Below, piece after piece: positions 1-8,051 of a stretch of DNA of 64,000 bases (position 1 is its first letter; each line of letters opens with the position of its first letter). This DNA is from JAKFWI01 sp031399165 (GTDB taxonomy: Bacteria > Pseudomonadota > Alphaproteobacteria > Caulobacterales > Aquidulcibacteraceae). The position numbers were made by a program, and so were the translations under genes. The stretch is from positions 62,001 through 126,000 of the forward strand of contig JANNOO010000043.1 in the NCBI GenBank assembly GCA_031399165.1, read 5' to 3'. The notes beneath the pieces are model-generated. The model was given only the letters and a program-made list of their open reading frames with translations. It was not told where the DNA came from and ran no database searches.

Positions 1-47
1 TGAATTTGCGGGTTGTCGCGCCGGAAGCGAAGAAGCCGGCGACCTAA
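1..47 (+). CDS. Possible 3' end of an upstream gene (partial)
   Basis: Frame 3 is open from the left edge and ends NLRVVAPEAKKPAT at a TAA (45-47). An Ala/Lys/Pro-rich tail would suit a protein C-terminus, but fourteen codons are too few to identify a family or to exclude chance. Nothing else between here and the first clear gene reads as coding. Confidence 0.2.
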   Translation, partial: NLRVVAPEAKKPAT

Positions 48-331
48 TGATCAGCGCCATCAGCGGGGAAAAGATATCAAGGCAGCGAGCCGGAGAGGGT
101 AATGCGAACTCCGCGAGAGGGTTTCGAAGAGTTCCTTCTGGTGGTCGTAGGACAGGCTCCGCTGCAAACGAGCGAAAAGCGGACAAGGTGCTGTTGTTGC
201 GGCTCGATTGCGGCGACGCGGTTCCAGGGTTCGCGTCAATTCTGGATTGATCCCGAGAGGCTTGCCATGCAGGTTTTCTCGGAGGTCGAGCTGACCTGCT
301 AGCACTCATGCAACACCTACCGGACGAAGCG
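48..331. other. Non-coding stretch before the ModA-like gene
   Basis: I see no convincing gene, tRNA or terminator in these 284 bases. Short open frames exist on both strands (for example minus 60-305) but have no recognisable domain or good ribosome-binding site. The stretch presumably holds the promoter of the binding-protein gene that follows; I could not pick out a -35/-10 pair. Confidence 0.4.
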
Positions 332-1105
332 ATGAGCAAATTACAACTAACGCGCAAGCAAACGATCAGTGTCTTGATCGGGGGCATGGCCGCGATCGTC
401 AGCGGCCCGGCATCCGCGCAGGGCGAACTTGTGGTCTATTGCACGATCGCGACGCGAGAGGTCGTGCAGGAATTAACGCCTGCGTTTGAACGCGCGACAA
501 AACAGAAGGTCAGTCTCACGGTCGATGGCGGGCCGGCGCTGTTCCAGCGCATTGCCGACGGCGCCAAGGGCGATCTTTTTGTTGGGCCGGAAGAATTCTC
601 CGGCCCGCTCATCCAGCAGGGCAAACTTGCGCGCAATGCGACCACGGCGTTTGCCCGCTCAACCATAAGCCTGGCGGTTCGTGAAGGCGCCGCCGTTCCG
701 GACATCACTACGCCGGAGAAACTCAAGGCCGCTTTGCTATCGGCAAAGACGGTTTCCTACAGCGCCGGCGTCAGCGGCCTGCAGTTCGTCAGGATCATGG
801 AGCAGCTCGGCATCGCCGGGCAGGTTGCGGGGAAACTGGTCAGCCCCGAGCCCGGTGAGCTTGTCGGCGCGGTGGTGGCGCGGGGCGGCGCCGACATTGG
901 CGTTCAGCAGCTCAGTGAAATGCTGCCGGTAAGCGGCATTCGCATCGTTGGATCGCTCCCCGCGGAACTGCGACAGCCGATTATATATGGCAGCACGCTT
1001 TTTCTGGATGCGAAGCAGCCCGTTGCGGCGAAAGCATTCGCCGACTTCCTGCGTTCGCCCCGGGCCCGGGAGTTATTGCGCAAGAAGGGTCTTGAGCCGG
1101 CCTGA
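332..1105 (+). CDS. Orphan periplasmic substrate-binding protein, ModA-like
   Basis: A 257-residue exported protein of the type II periplasmic binding protein fold, closest in appearance to molybdate-binding ModA. I start it at the ATG at 332 (MSKLQLTRKQ) because a signal peptide follows directly, with a hydrophobic core near residues 10-28 and an ASAQ cleavage site; an in-frame ATG at 308 would add eight residues before it. Mature sequence begins with a LVVYCTIATREV strand as in ModA, and GPALFQRIADGAKGDLFVG matches the second conserved block. No modB/modC permease or ATPase lies nearby, so it is an orphan binding protein; ligand is unknown and could be an oxyanion or an organic acid. An MFS exporter follows 68 bases downstream on the same strand. 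Confidence 0.75.
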   Translation: MSKLQLTRKQTISVLIGGMAAIVSGPASAQGELVVYCTIATREVVQELTPAFERATKQKVSLTVDGGPALFQRIADGAKGDLFVGPEEFSGPLIQQGKLARNATTAFARSTISLAVREGAAVPDITTPEKLKAALLSAKTVSYSAGVSGLQFVRIMEQLGIAGQVAGKLVSPEPGELVGAVVARGGADIGVQQLSEMLPVSGIRIVGSLPAELRQPIIYGSTLFLDAKQPVAAKAFADFLRSPRARELLRKKGLEPA

Positions 1106-1173
1106 GCAGCACTGGCTTTTTGTCGCGCGCAGTGGTGGGTGCTTCGTCCTTGTGACGTTGGAGAAGTTATCAA

Positions 1174-2610
1174 ATGACTGACCAAAGCTCCTCAAGCCGA
1201 GCGCTTTGGCTTGCCTTCGCAACCGTGTGCATGGGCGAGTTAATGATCGTTCTGGACTCGACGATTGTGAATGTCGCTTTGCCATCGATCCGCGAAAGCC
1301 TGGGGTTCAGCGAATCCGGGCTTGTGTGGGTCGTGAACGCCTACCTCCTCACGTTTGGCGGCTTTCTGCTTCTCGGCGGACGTCTTGCCGATCTGTACGG
1401 GCAACGGCGGCTTTTCGTCGGCGGCACGGCCGCGTTCACAATCGCCTCGGTCGTTTGCGGTCTAGCGCCCAACGACACCGCTCTCGTGGCTGCGCGCGCC
1501 TTACAGGGGTTGACCGGCGCGGTAGTCTCCGCAGTGGCGTTGGCGCTGATCATGCGGCTGTTCGCTGAAGGTCCAGAGCGTGTTCGCGCGATGGGCTATT
1601 TCGGATTCATCATGGCCGGAGGCGGCAGCATTGGCGTGCTGTTGGGCGGCCTCATAACCACGCTGCTGGATTGGCGCTGGGTGTTTCTGGTCAACCTTCC
1701 TATTGGCGTGGCGGTCTGCGCTCTTGCGATGCGTTTCATGCCGCCCGATGAGGTCCAGACAAAACCGCCGCGTCTGGATATAGCGGGCGCCGTCACGATC
1801 ACCGCATCATTGATGCTCGCGGTCTACGCGGTCGTCGGCGCCGAGCAGACGGGCTGGGACGCGCCGCAGACCCTGAGCATGATTGCCGTCGCACTCGGCC
1901 TGCTCGGCCTGTTTGTTTTCATCGAAGCCAAAGTCATCGACCCGCTCGTGCCACTCAGCCTGTTTCGGCTTCGCAATGTCACAACCGCCAATATCATCGG
2001 CGTGCTGTGGGCTGCTGCGATGTTTGCCTGGTTCATGCTTTCAGCGCTCTATATGCAGCTGGTGCTGGGATACACGCCCCTTCAGGTTGGCCTCGCGTTT
2101 CTACCCGCCAATCTGATCATGGGCGCGTTTTCCTACAGCCTCTCGGCCTGGACGGTTAACCGCTTTGGCATTCGTACACCGCTCGCGGCCGGCCTCTACC
2201 TTGCGGCGGCAGGCCTAGCGCTTTTCGCGCTTGCGCCGGTGGAAGGCCAGTTCATCCTGCATGTTCTGCCAGGGATGCTTCTGCTTGGCGTAGGGGCGGG
2301 CATGGCCTTCAATCCGGTGCTGTTGGCGGCCATGAACGACGTGGAGCCGGACCAATCGGGGCTCGCCTCAGGGGTTGTCAACACCGCTTTCATGATGGGC
2401 GGTGCGCTGGGCTTGGCGATCCTTGCGAGTTTGGCGGCGGGACGGACCGGCTTGCTTGAGAGGTCGGGAGCGCCGCTGGAAACTGCGCTCAACGGGGGCT
2501 ACAGCCTCGCTTTTTGGATTGGGAGCGCCTGCGCTGCGGTGGGTGCGACGATTGCGCTATCGTTTATGCGCCCAGTCGCGCCTCGCGAGGCGCAGGGGAT
2601 GGCACACTAA
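1174..2610 (+). CDS. MFS drug exporter, DHA2 (EmrB/QacA) family
   Basis: A 478-residue inner-membrane proton-driven antiporter of the 14-helix DHA2 family, which exports drugs and other toxic compounds. The family signature in helix 1 is visible (ELMIVLDSTIVNVALPSI), followed by the loop 2-3 motif GGRLADLYGQRR and motif C in helix 5 (the glycine-rich run near residue 155). Hydrophobic segments continue to the C-terminus as expected for 14 helices, and the length is normal. A GGAG lies ten bases before the ATG. No EmrA-type adaptor gene is adjacent, so tripartite export is not indicated. Substrate cannot be told from sequence. It follows the ModA-like gene and may share its transcript. Confidence 0.88.
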   Translation: MTDQSSSSRALWLAFATVCMGELMIVLDSTIVNVALPSIRESLGFSESGLVWVVNAYLLTFGGFLLLGGRLADLYGQRRLFVGGTAAFTIASVVCGLAPNDTALVAARALQGLTGAVVSAVALALIMRLFAEGPERVRAMGYFGFIMAGGGSIGVLLGGLITTLLDWRWVFLVNLPIGVAVCALAMRFMPPDEVQTKPPRLDIAGAVTITASLMLAVYAVVGAEQTGWDAPQTLSMIAVALGLLGLFVFIEAKVIDPLVPLSLFRLRNVTTANIIGVLWAAAMFAWFMLSALYMQLVLGYTPLQVGLAFLPANLIMGAFSYSLSAWTVNRFGIRTPLAAGLYLAAAGLALFALAPVEGQFILHVLPGMLLLGVGAGMAFNPVLLAAMNDVEPDQSGLASGVVNTAFMMGGALGLAILASLAAGRTGLLERSGAPLETALNGGYSLAFWIGSACAAVGATIALSFMRPVAPREAQGMAH

Positions 2611-2630
2611 TAAACGCTTAAGCGTTAGTG
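2605..2630. repeat. Inverted repeat between convergent genes
   Basis: CACTAA (2605-2610) pairs with TTAGTG (2625-2630), and the inside contains the perfect palindrome AACGCTTAAGCGTT (2613-2626). It overlaps both stop codons of the convergent MFS and pentapeptide genes. The position suggests a bidirectional terminator or processing hairpin, but no T-tract follows on either strand. Confidence 0.4.
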
Positions 2631-3362
2631 GCAGGGCGCGACGGCGAGGCCGGCGGGCAGGCGCGTCTGGGCGTCGCCGCAGGCATTGCGCAACTGGCGT
2701 TGCTTCAGATTGCGCGCGCCGACGAAATTGGCGCCCGAAAGATCGGCGCGATCGAACTGCACATTCTCAAGATCGGCGCCGTTGAAATCAGCTTCCTGCA
2801 ATACGGCGAGGGTGAAATCGGCGCGGCGCATCTGCGCCCGCAGGAAACTCGCGCCCTTGGCGCGCACGGCCATGAAGCGTGCGTCCTTTAGAGACGCTTG
2901 CGCAAAGCGTGCGCCGCCGAGTTCAGCGTTCGTAAAATCGGCGCGGTCGAGGACCGCGCCGCTGGCATCCGCATTCAGCATCACCGCGCCTGAGAATTTG
3001 GCCTCAACGAACTTGCCGCCCATCAGCTTGGCGTGGCTAAGATCGGCGCGGGCGAAATTGGCCTCGTTGAACACCGAATTGCTGACGTTGGCCCTAGCCA
3101 TGACAGACCGGGAAAAATCGCTGCCGGCGAATTTGCCATCGGCAAGACGGGCCCCGGACATGGCGCGCTGTGAAAGGTCACATTGCTCGCAAACGCGGCC
3201 ATAGAGCGGATCGAGGGTGACAACCTGAGGAGAGTTTTCCCAGGGGATCATCCACGGACCAGCCCACGCATTCGGCGCCGGGAGCATCACTCCCGCAACC
3301 GCGGCCGCTATGGCTGCGCGTAGAGTCCAAGTCATTGTGGGTTTCTTTACCCGGTTTGTCAC
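2625..3362 (-). CDS. Exported pentapeptide-repeat protein
   Basis: A 245-residue protein made mostly of pentapeptide repeats of the A(D/N)LXX type (for example ANFARADLSHAKL, ADFNGADLENVQF, ADLSGANFVGA), which fold as a right-handed quadrilateral beta-helix. The N-terminus carries a signal peptide ending near NAWA, with a possible later start at MTWTLR (3335). A VCEQCDLSQ segment just before the repeats and a second Cys pair at the C-terminus (RNACGDAQ and APCH) could form disulfides in the periplasm. Function of such exported pentapeptide proteins is not known; cytoplasmic relatives such as Qnr/MfpA mimic DNA, but an exported protein would not reach gyrase. It is a single gene, convergent with the MFS gene. 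Confidence 0.8.
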   Translation of the reverse strand: MTNRVKKPTMTWTLRAAIAAAVAGVMLPAPNAWAGPWMIPWENSPQVVTLDPLYGRVCEQCDLSQRAMSGARLADGKFAGSDFSRSVMARANVSNSVFNEANFARADLSHAKLMGGKFVEAKFSGAVMLNADASGAVLDRADFTNAELGGARFAQASLKDARFMAVRAKGASFLRAQMRRADFTLAVLQEADFNGADLENVQFDRADLSGANFVGARNLKQRQLRNACGDAQTRLPAGLAVAPCH

Positions 3363-3396
3363 GTTTCCGCGAGTGAAAACGAAGTAATTTGAAGCC

Positions 3397-5967
3397 TTAA
3401 CTCATGACTCCAGCCGGCTTCGACTGTGCGCCGCACGCTGCGCAGCGAATTTCGCCTGCCGGCTGTCTGGCCAGGGTGAAATGTCCACAGGCGCCGCACG
3501 CGGACGATTCATAGCGCGGCGCCGCCGGAACCGCCCGGTCTTGTGGGCCCCCTTCCGTGACCGACTTCCGCTCCCGGCCGGTTGGCGGCGCCGGATTGCG
3601 TGGGCCAAAGGCGACGATATTGTCAGCGCCGCGGGCAAAGCCGCGGGAGATGAACTGCGCCGCATCCACCGGCTTGCGGCCGATGCCGTCGCCCCGGGCC
3701 TCGAACGGATCGACATGGGCCAGGTCCTTGCGCTCCTGATACGATACGGCCAGTTCCCTGAAGATGTAATCAAGTATTGAGGTGGCGTGGCGGATCGAGT
3801 CGTTGCCTTTGACTTCGCCGGCCGGGTCAAAGCGCGTGAACACAAAGGCGTCGACGAATTCCTCCAGCGGCACGCCATATTGCAGGCCGATCGAGATCGA
3901 GATCGCAAAATTGTTCATCAGCGAACGGAAGGCGGCGCCTTCCTTGTGCATGTCGATGAAGATTTCCCCGAGCGACCCATCCTCGTATTCGCCAGTGTGA
4001 AGGTAGACTTTGTGGCCGCCGACGCTGGCTTTCTGGATGTAGCCCTTCCGGCGATCCGGCAGGCGGCGCCGTTCGGCGCCCTTCGGCGCGCCGTCCTCTA
4101 TTCGCTCTGGCCGCAGCTCGACATGCCGTTCGACGAGCCGCTCGCGCAGATCGAACTGCACGATCGGCGGGGCCGGCGGGCGGTCCCAATAGGCCAACGA
4201 AAGGCCTGCCTGCCGCGCGGCCAGCGCCAGCGGCGCGGCCTGCCGCTCATCGGCCAAGGGCAGCACGGCGGAAATCGAGCCGATCACGAACGGGCTGATC
4301 GCCTCGACAAAAGCTAGACGCGGCTCGGCGCCGATGCTTTCGGGCAGGGCGAATACGGCCGCGTCTTCGGGCTTTAGAGCTGGCGCGCGCGCCAGCACGG
4401 CTGCGCCACAGCAATAGATGTTGGCTGCTTCAATATCGCTTTCCTTGAAGCCGAGCGCGGTGAGCAGATCGGAGCGGCCTGACACCACCGCTTCCGCCTG
4501 ACCGAGCACTTCGCGGCAAAAATCAGCGCCGATTACAGCCGGGTGGACAACGGCGCGAATATCAAACGCTTCGCGCGCCGCGGCTTCCACGGCGGCCAGC
4601 GCCGGGTCGGTAAAGCCCTTGCGTTGGAGCGCCGCCAGATTGACGCCCGGTGCTTCGGCGAGCGAGCCCGCGCCCTCGATGTGGCGGCTGATTGCGCTTA
4701 CCGCTTTTGCCTCATAACCGAGCGCCGCGAGACCGCTGAGCGCGTGGCCGGTCAGAACGCGGCCAAAGCCGCCGCCAGCGCGCGCGCCATATCCAACGGA
4801 AGCGGGCGGGCTGACGCCATCGCCGGACTCGCTTGATGCGAAAGAAAACAAAGCGGCGTGGCGAAGCCCCTTGGATTTGGGCGCCGCGGCGTCGCGCCAT
4901 AGCGCTTGAGCGCGTTGGGCGGCTTCCTTCAGCGCCGCGCTCGTGTCGAGCGCGTCCGCTGCGTGTTGGGCGGCTTTCAATTGCGTATCGAGCGCCTTGG
5001 CGCGTGGCGCAGCGCCGAGCTTGCGCGCCAAAGCGGCGCTTTCGGCCGCCGCCGCGCCGCCGATCAGCGCCGAGAGCGCCGCCGCAGCCCGCCGGCCAGC
5101 TTCGCTATCATAGGCGCGGCCAAGCCGCTGCAAGGCGGCGGGCAGACCGACAATCTCGATCGCCAGGCGACGCGCGCCGGAGGACCCTGCGGCCGCATGA
5201 ACACCATCCAGAATCGCCACGATCGTGCGCACTGCCCGCTCAATCCCCGAGACATCAATCGCGCCGTCGATAAACGCGGCGGCGTCGATGGTGACGCCAG
5301 CAACGCCCTCACCGGCTTCTGCGGCAATACCCGCCGGATCTAGGAATGCATCGGAAAGCGGCGTGCAGGCGGCGCCGGGCGTGCGGCTGGCGGTGACGAC
5401 GCCGGGCCGGGCGAGATCGTCTGCCGCGGCGTTGATCAGGACCATTGGCGCGCCGCTTTCGCCGCGCAGCCGCGTGGCGGCCGAGAGCAGGTCAAGGACG
5501 GCGGAGCGGGGCGATCCCGCTATGCCAAGGCGGCCGCCGGCTATCAGCGTGCGCTGCGCGTCGAGCGCTGCTTGCACTTCAAATTCAGGTGCGCTGGGCC
5601 AATCGACTAAACGGGTCACGAATGCATCGGCCGCGGCGCCCGCTAGCGCCGCGCGGGCGAGAGGGGCCGGCAGGATGACGGCGCGGGCGGCCAGCCATTT
5701 GAAAATCGCGCTTGAAATTTCGGTCTCATCGTCCCGCGCGCCGCCCGCAACGGCCCAGGCGCCAAGCTGTTCCGCCACGGTCCATAGACCGGAACGGAGA
5801 GAGCGCGTTCCGTCCGTTTGCTGGGCAAGGCCCTGGCGGACCGCGTCAGCCAGCGCGGCGTCAGTCCAGCTCGAAGGCGCCTCTATCATGTCGGCGTCAT
5901 CGTCCCATTGGTCGAGCGGGCGGCTTTGCCAGTCTAGGGCGTCGGAATCGGCGGCGGACGTCGTCAT
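3397..5967 (-). CDS. Divergent NrdJ-like protein with TSCPD domain, probably catalytically dead
   Basis: An 856-residue protein whose C-terminal third is plainly that of adenosylcobalamin-dependent (class II) ribonucleotide reductase: residues 641-760 carry KGYIQKASVGGHKVYLHTGE, IDMHKEGAAFRSL, LQYGVPLEEFVDAF and ATSILDYIFRELAVSY, the TSCPD region of NrdJ, followed by a Cys-x2-Cys...Cys-x2-Cys ribbon (824-845) like the NrdJ tail. The first 640 residues look collinear with NrdJ but strongly degenerate, Ala/Gly-rich and shorter than in the usual ~1200-residue alphaproteobacterial enzyme. The catalytic Asn-x-Cys-x-Glu motif is absent: the only cysteines before the ribbon are in AACTPLS, ADFCRE and IYCCGA. 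I infer a non-catalytic paralogue, perhaps regulatory or a partner of a true reductase encoded elsewhere. The reading frame is intact and under evident constraint at its C-terminus. It is divergent from the NDUFA12 gene. Confidence 0.7.
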   Translation of the reverse strand: MTTSAADSDALDWQSRPLDQWDDDADMIEAPSSWTDAALADAVRQGLAQQTDGTRSLRSGLWTVAEQLGAWAVAGGARDDETEISSAIFKWLAARAVILPAPLARAALAGAAADAFVTRLVDWPSAPEFEVQAALDAQRTLIAGGRLGIAGSPRSAVLDLLSAATRLRGESGAPMVLINAAADDLARPGVVTASRTPGAACTPLSDAFLDPAGIAAEAGEGVAGVTIDAAAFIDGAIDVSGIERAVRTIVAILDGVHAAAGSSGARRLAIEIVGLPAALQRLGRAYDSEAGRRAAAALSALIGGAAAAESAALARKLGAAPRAKALDTQLKAAQHAADALDTSAALKEAAQRAQALWRDAAAPKSKGLRHAALFSFASSESGDGVSPPASVGYGARAGGGFGRVLTGHALSGLAALGYEAKAVSAISRHIEGAGSLAEAPGVNLAALQRKGFTDPALAAVEAAAREAFDIRAVVHPAVIGADFCREVLGQAEAVVSGRSDLLTALGFKESDIEAANIYCCGAAVLARAPALKPEDAAVFALPESIGAEPRLAFVEAISPFVIGSISAVLPLADERQAAPLALAARQAGLSLAYWDRPPAPPIVQFDLRERLVERHVELRPERIEDGAPKGAERRRLPDRRKGYIQKASVGGHKVYLHTGEYEDGSLGEIFIDMHKEGAAFRSLMNNFAISISIGLQYGVPLEEFVDAFVFTRFDPAGEVKGNDSIRHATSILDYIFRELAVSYQERKDLAHVDPFEARGDGIGRKPVDAAQFISRGFARGADNIVAFGPRNPAPPTGRERKSVTEGGPQDRAVPAAPRYESSACGACGHFTLARQPAGEIRCAACGAQSKPAGVMS

Positions 5968-6138
5968 GCGGGGCTCCGTTTCGTCGCGCAGATTATGGCG
6001 GACGTTAAGGTTTTATCAACATCTGGCGTTAAACGGCCTGTGAGGCATACTAAATATGGTGCATCCTGCGCGCTGGATTTTGCACTGCACAAACGCCATA
6101 GTGCGCGGCGCTTAGGTTCGGCGCGTGCAGGGCGATTG

Positions 6139-6531
6139 ATGTTCAAGCGGATTTTCATCTGGTGGAGCGGCGCCACACTGGGCGCCTTCTTTGACATCGG
6201 CCGGCGCGCCACGGAGGTCGGTACAGACGAGCAGGGCAATCGCTATTACGAAGAGCGCAAGGCTAGCCGCGACGGCAAACCCCGCCGCTACGTGATCTAT
6301 AATGGCATCGCCGAGGCGTCCCGCGTGCCGCCCGATTGGCATGGTTGGATGCACTACACGATGGATGAGCCCCCTACCGTGGCGCCGCTGAAACGGCAGC
6401 CGTGGGAGCTGGACCATCGCCCTAATTTGACCGGAACCGTGATGGCTTATCGCCCGCCGGGAAGTTTGGGCCGCACCGGCCAGGCGGAGCGTATGGACGA
6501 GTACCAAGCCTGGCGGCCGGAAGGATCGTGA
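6139..6531 (+). CDS. NADH:ubiquinone oxidoreductase subunit NDUFA12 (17.2 kDa)
   Basis: A 130-residue accessory subunit of respiratory complex I, found in alphaproteobacteria and mitochondria, that sits on the peripheral arm. The start is set at ATG 6139 (MFKRIFIWWSG), preceded by AGGGCG; the frame is open further upstream to 5995 but that part is not family-like. Conserved family features are GTDEQGNRYYEE, the RRYVIYNG block, the P-P-x-WHGWMHY motif near residue 75 and a C-terminal basic/proline segment ending EYQAWRP. It heads a plus-strand unit with mlaD (one base gap) and the DUF2155 gene, an arrangement familiar in Caulobacterales. Confidence 0.93.
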   Translation: MFKRIFIWWSGATLGAFFDIGRRATEVGTDEQGNRYYEERKASRDGKPRRYVIYNGIAEASRVPPDWHGWMHYTMDEPPTVAPLKRQPWELDHRPNLTGTVMAYRPPGSLGRTGQAERMDEYQAWRPEGS

Positions 6532-6532
6532 G

Positions 6533-7024
6533 ATGAAAGACCAAGCCGCTGAAACCGCTATCGGCGCCGCCGTTGCGCTCGTCGCGGCGGGATTCCTGTT
6601 CTACGCCGTTACCCGCGCGGGCGGCGGCGAAACCGCTGGCGGTTATCCGCTGAGCGCGCGCTTCAATCGCGTTGACGGCATTTCGGTCGGCGCCGACGTG
6701 CGGATGTCCGGCGTCAAGGTCGGCGCGGTAAGCGCAGTCGAACTCGACCCGGCGACCTACATGGCGAAGCTGACCTTGTCGCTCGATCCAAAGGTGAAAG
6801 TGCCGGAGGATTCATCGGCGAAAGTCGCCAGCGACGGTTTGCTTGGCGGCGCGTATATCGCCGTCGAGCCGGGCGGCGCCGAAGCGATGCTGGCGGCGAA
6901 CAACGAAATATCCCACACGCAGGGCTCGGTCGATCTGCTGACCGTTCTTGCGAGCGCTGTCGGCGGCGGATCGAGTGGAGAAAAGCAAAGCGCGGGGGCG
7001 CAACAGCAGGAAGCTGCACCATGA
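6533..7024 (+). CDS. mlaD: MlaD-type MCE domain lipid transport protein
   Basis: A 163-residue single-pass inner-membrane protein with one MCE domain, the substrate-binding hexamer of the Mla retrograde phospholipid pathway. Residues 8-26 form the N-terminal anchor; the MCE domain follows (YPLSARFNRVDGISVGADV, VRMSGVKVGAV, ASDGLLGGAYIAVEPGG), and the C-terminal tail is low-complexity and Gln/Ala-rich. The length matches other MlaD proteins. mlaE, mlaF, mlaB and mlaC are not adjacent, so the rest of the transporter must lie elsewhere. Its last codon overlaps the next gene in an ATGA arrangement, implying translational coupling. Confidence 0.9.
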   Translation: MKDQAAETAIGAAVALVAAGFLFYAVTRAGGGETAGGYPLSARFNRVDGISVGADVRMSGVKVGAVSAVELDPATYMAKLTLSLDPKVKVPEDSSAKVASDGLLGGAYIAVEPGGAEAMLAANNEISHTQGSVDLLTVLASAVGGGSSGEKQSAGAQQQEAAP

Positions 7025-7395
7025 AGGCTTTGATGTTCGCGGCGGTGATGGCGTGCGCGGCCGGTTTTTCAGGCGCGGCGCGCGCCGAAACGGTTGTGCT
7101 GCGCGCGCTCGACAAGACCTACGGCCTCGCCAAAGACATCGCCATTCCGGTTGGCAAGCCGATGAAGTTCGGCACGCTGACGATCACGCCGAAATCTTGC
7201 GCCAAGCGTGCGCCGGAAGAAACGCCAGAAGTATCGGCTTACCTGACGATCGACGACAAGCCGGTGGTGGACGCCAATCAGCCGGCGCCGCAACAGAATA
7301 CGGTTTTCTCCGGCTGGATGTTTGCTTCAAGCCCGGCGCTCAATGCGCTTGAGCATCCTTCCTACGACGTCTGGGTGATCGACTGCAGAAGCTGA
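7021..7395 (+). CDS. DUF2155 domain protein, exported
   Basis: A 124-residue secreted protein with a signal peptide (cleavage near ARAETV) and a full DUF2155 domain: VVLRALDKTYGLAKD, VGKPMKFGTLTITPKSC, APEETPE and the highly conserved ending VFSGWMFASSPALNALEHP...YDVWVIDC. Two cysteines remain in the mature protein and probably form a disulfide. The family is restricted mainly to alphaproteobacteria and its biochemical role is unknown; its constant company with mlaD and NDUFA12 hints at an envelope function. The last 34 bases overlap the 3' end of aat on the opposite strand. Confidence 0.9.
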   Translation: MKALMFAAVMACAAGFSGAARAETVVLRALDKTYGLAKDIAIPVGKPMKFGTLTITPKSCAKRAPEETPEVSAYLTIDDKPVVDANQPAPQQNTVFSGWMFASSPALNALEHPSYDVWVIDCRS

Positions 7396-8012
7396 GCGCC
7401 GCTGAGGCCTGTTGGCAGGCGTGAAAAGTCAGCGTTGATCTTCAGCGCCAGATCAAGCAGCCGGCGGAATTCGGCGCGATCGATCTCAGCCGCCCCGAAT
7501 TGCGCCAGATGCGCGGTCCAGAACTGCGCGTCGAGTAGCGTGAAGCCGCCGGCCTTGAGCCTTGCGACTAGATGCACCAGCGCAATCTTGCTGGCGTCAC
7601 GCGCGCGCGAAAACATGCTCTCGCCAAAAAACGCGCCGTGCAGCGCTACGCCGTAGAGGCCGCCTACAAGTTGGCCGTCGAGGCGGCATTCGACCGAATG
7701 GGCAAAGCCCATCGCATGCAGGCGCTCATAGAGGGTGATGATCGGATCGTTGATCCAAGTGTCTTCACGGCCGGGCGCGGTAGCAGCGCACGCGCGCAGC
7801 ACGGCGGGGAAATCTTCGTTGGCGGTGATGACGTAGCGATCGGTGCGGATCGTGCGCGCCAGACGATGCGAGATGTGAAAGCGATCGAACGGCAGCACGC
7901 CGCGCTTTTCAGGATCGATCAGGAACAGGCGGCGGTCTTCGCGCGCTTCCGCCATCGGAAAAACGCCGCGCCGGTAGCAGTCGAGCAGCTCGGCGGGGCC
8001 GAACGGCAGCAC
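7362..8012 (-). CDS. aat: Leucyl/phenylalanyl-tRNA--protein transferase
   Basis: A 216-residue cytoplasmic enzyme that adds Leu or Phe from aminoacyl-tRNA to N-terminal Arg or Lys, creating an N-degron for ClpAP. The start is a GTG at 8012 with GGTGAGG just upstream. Typical motifs are present: YRRGVFPMA, a shortened form of the W-S-P-x-R-G-V-L-P motif (LIDPEKRGVLPFDRFHIS), DTWINDPI..Y..LH..G.AHSVE, and GGLYGVALHGAFFGESMFSRARDASK followed by LLDAQFWTAHLAQFGA. It is the last gene of a minus-strand group behind accB-accC (39 base gap after accC). Confidence 0.95.
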   Translation of the reverse strand: MLPFGPAELLDCYRRGVFPMAEAREDRRLFLIDPEKRGVLPFDRFHISHRLARTIRTDRYVITANEDFPAVLRACAATAPGREDTWINDPIITLYERLHAMGFAHSVECRLDGQLVGGLYGVALHGAFFGESMFSRARDASKIALVHLVARLKAGGFTLLDAQFWTAHLAQFGAAEIDRAEFRRLLDLALKINADFSRLPTGLSGAQLLQSITQTS

Positions 8013-8051
8013 AATCCCTCACCTTCAAGACCAGCAGAACGGCCTTCACGG

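Noticed and set aside
60..305. Minus-strand frame with a faint IS30 transposase look (LQRSLSYDHQKE)
   Set aside because: Only about a dozen residues resemble the family, the DDE context and terminal repeats are missing, and the rest of the frame is not transposase-like.
6000..6030. TTAA-N7-TCAA resembling a CtrA half-site pair before the NDUFA12 gene
   Set aside because: One half is imperfect and NDUFA12 is not a known cell-cycle gene; such AT matches occur by chance. A similar TTAA-N7-TTTT near 46940 was rejected for the same reason.
5225..6043. Long plus-strand frame opposite the NrdJ-like gene
   Set aside because: It is low-complexity Ala/Arg/Ser sequence without a domain, and lies against a gene with clear family motifs.
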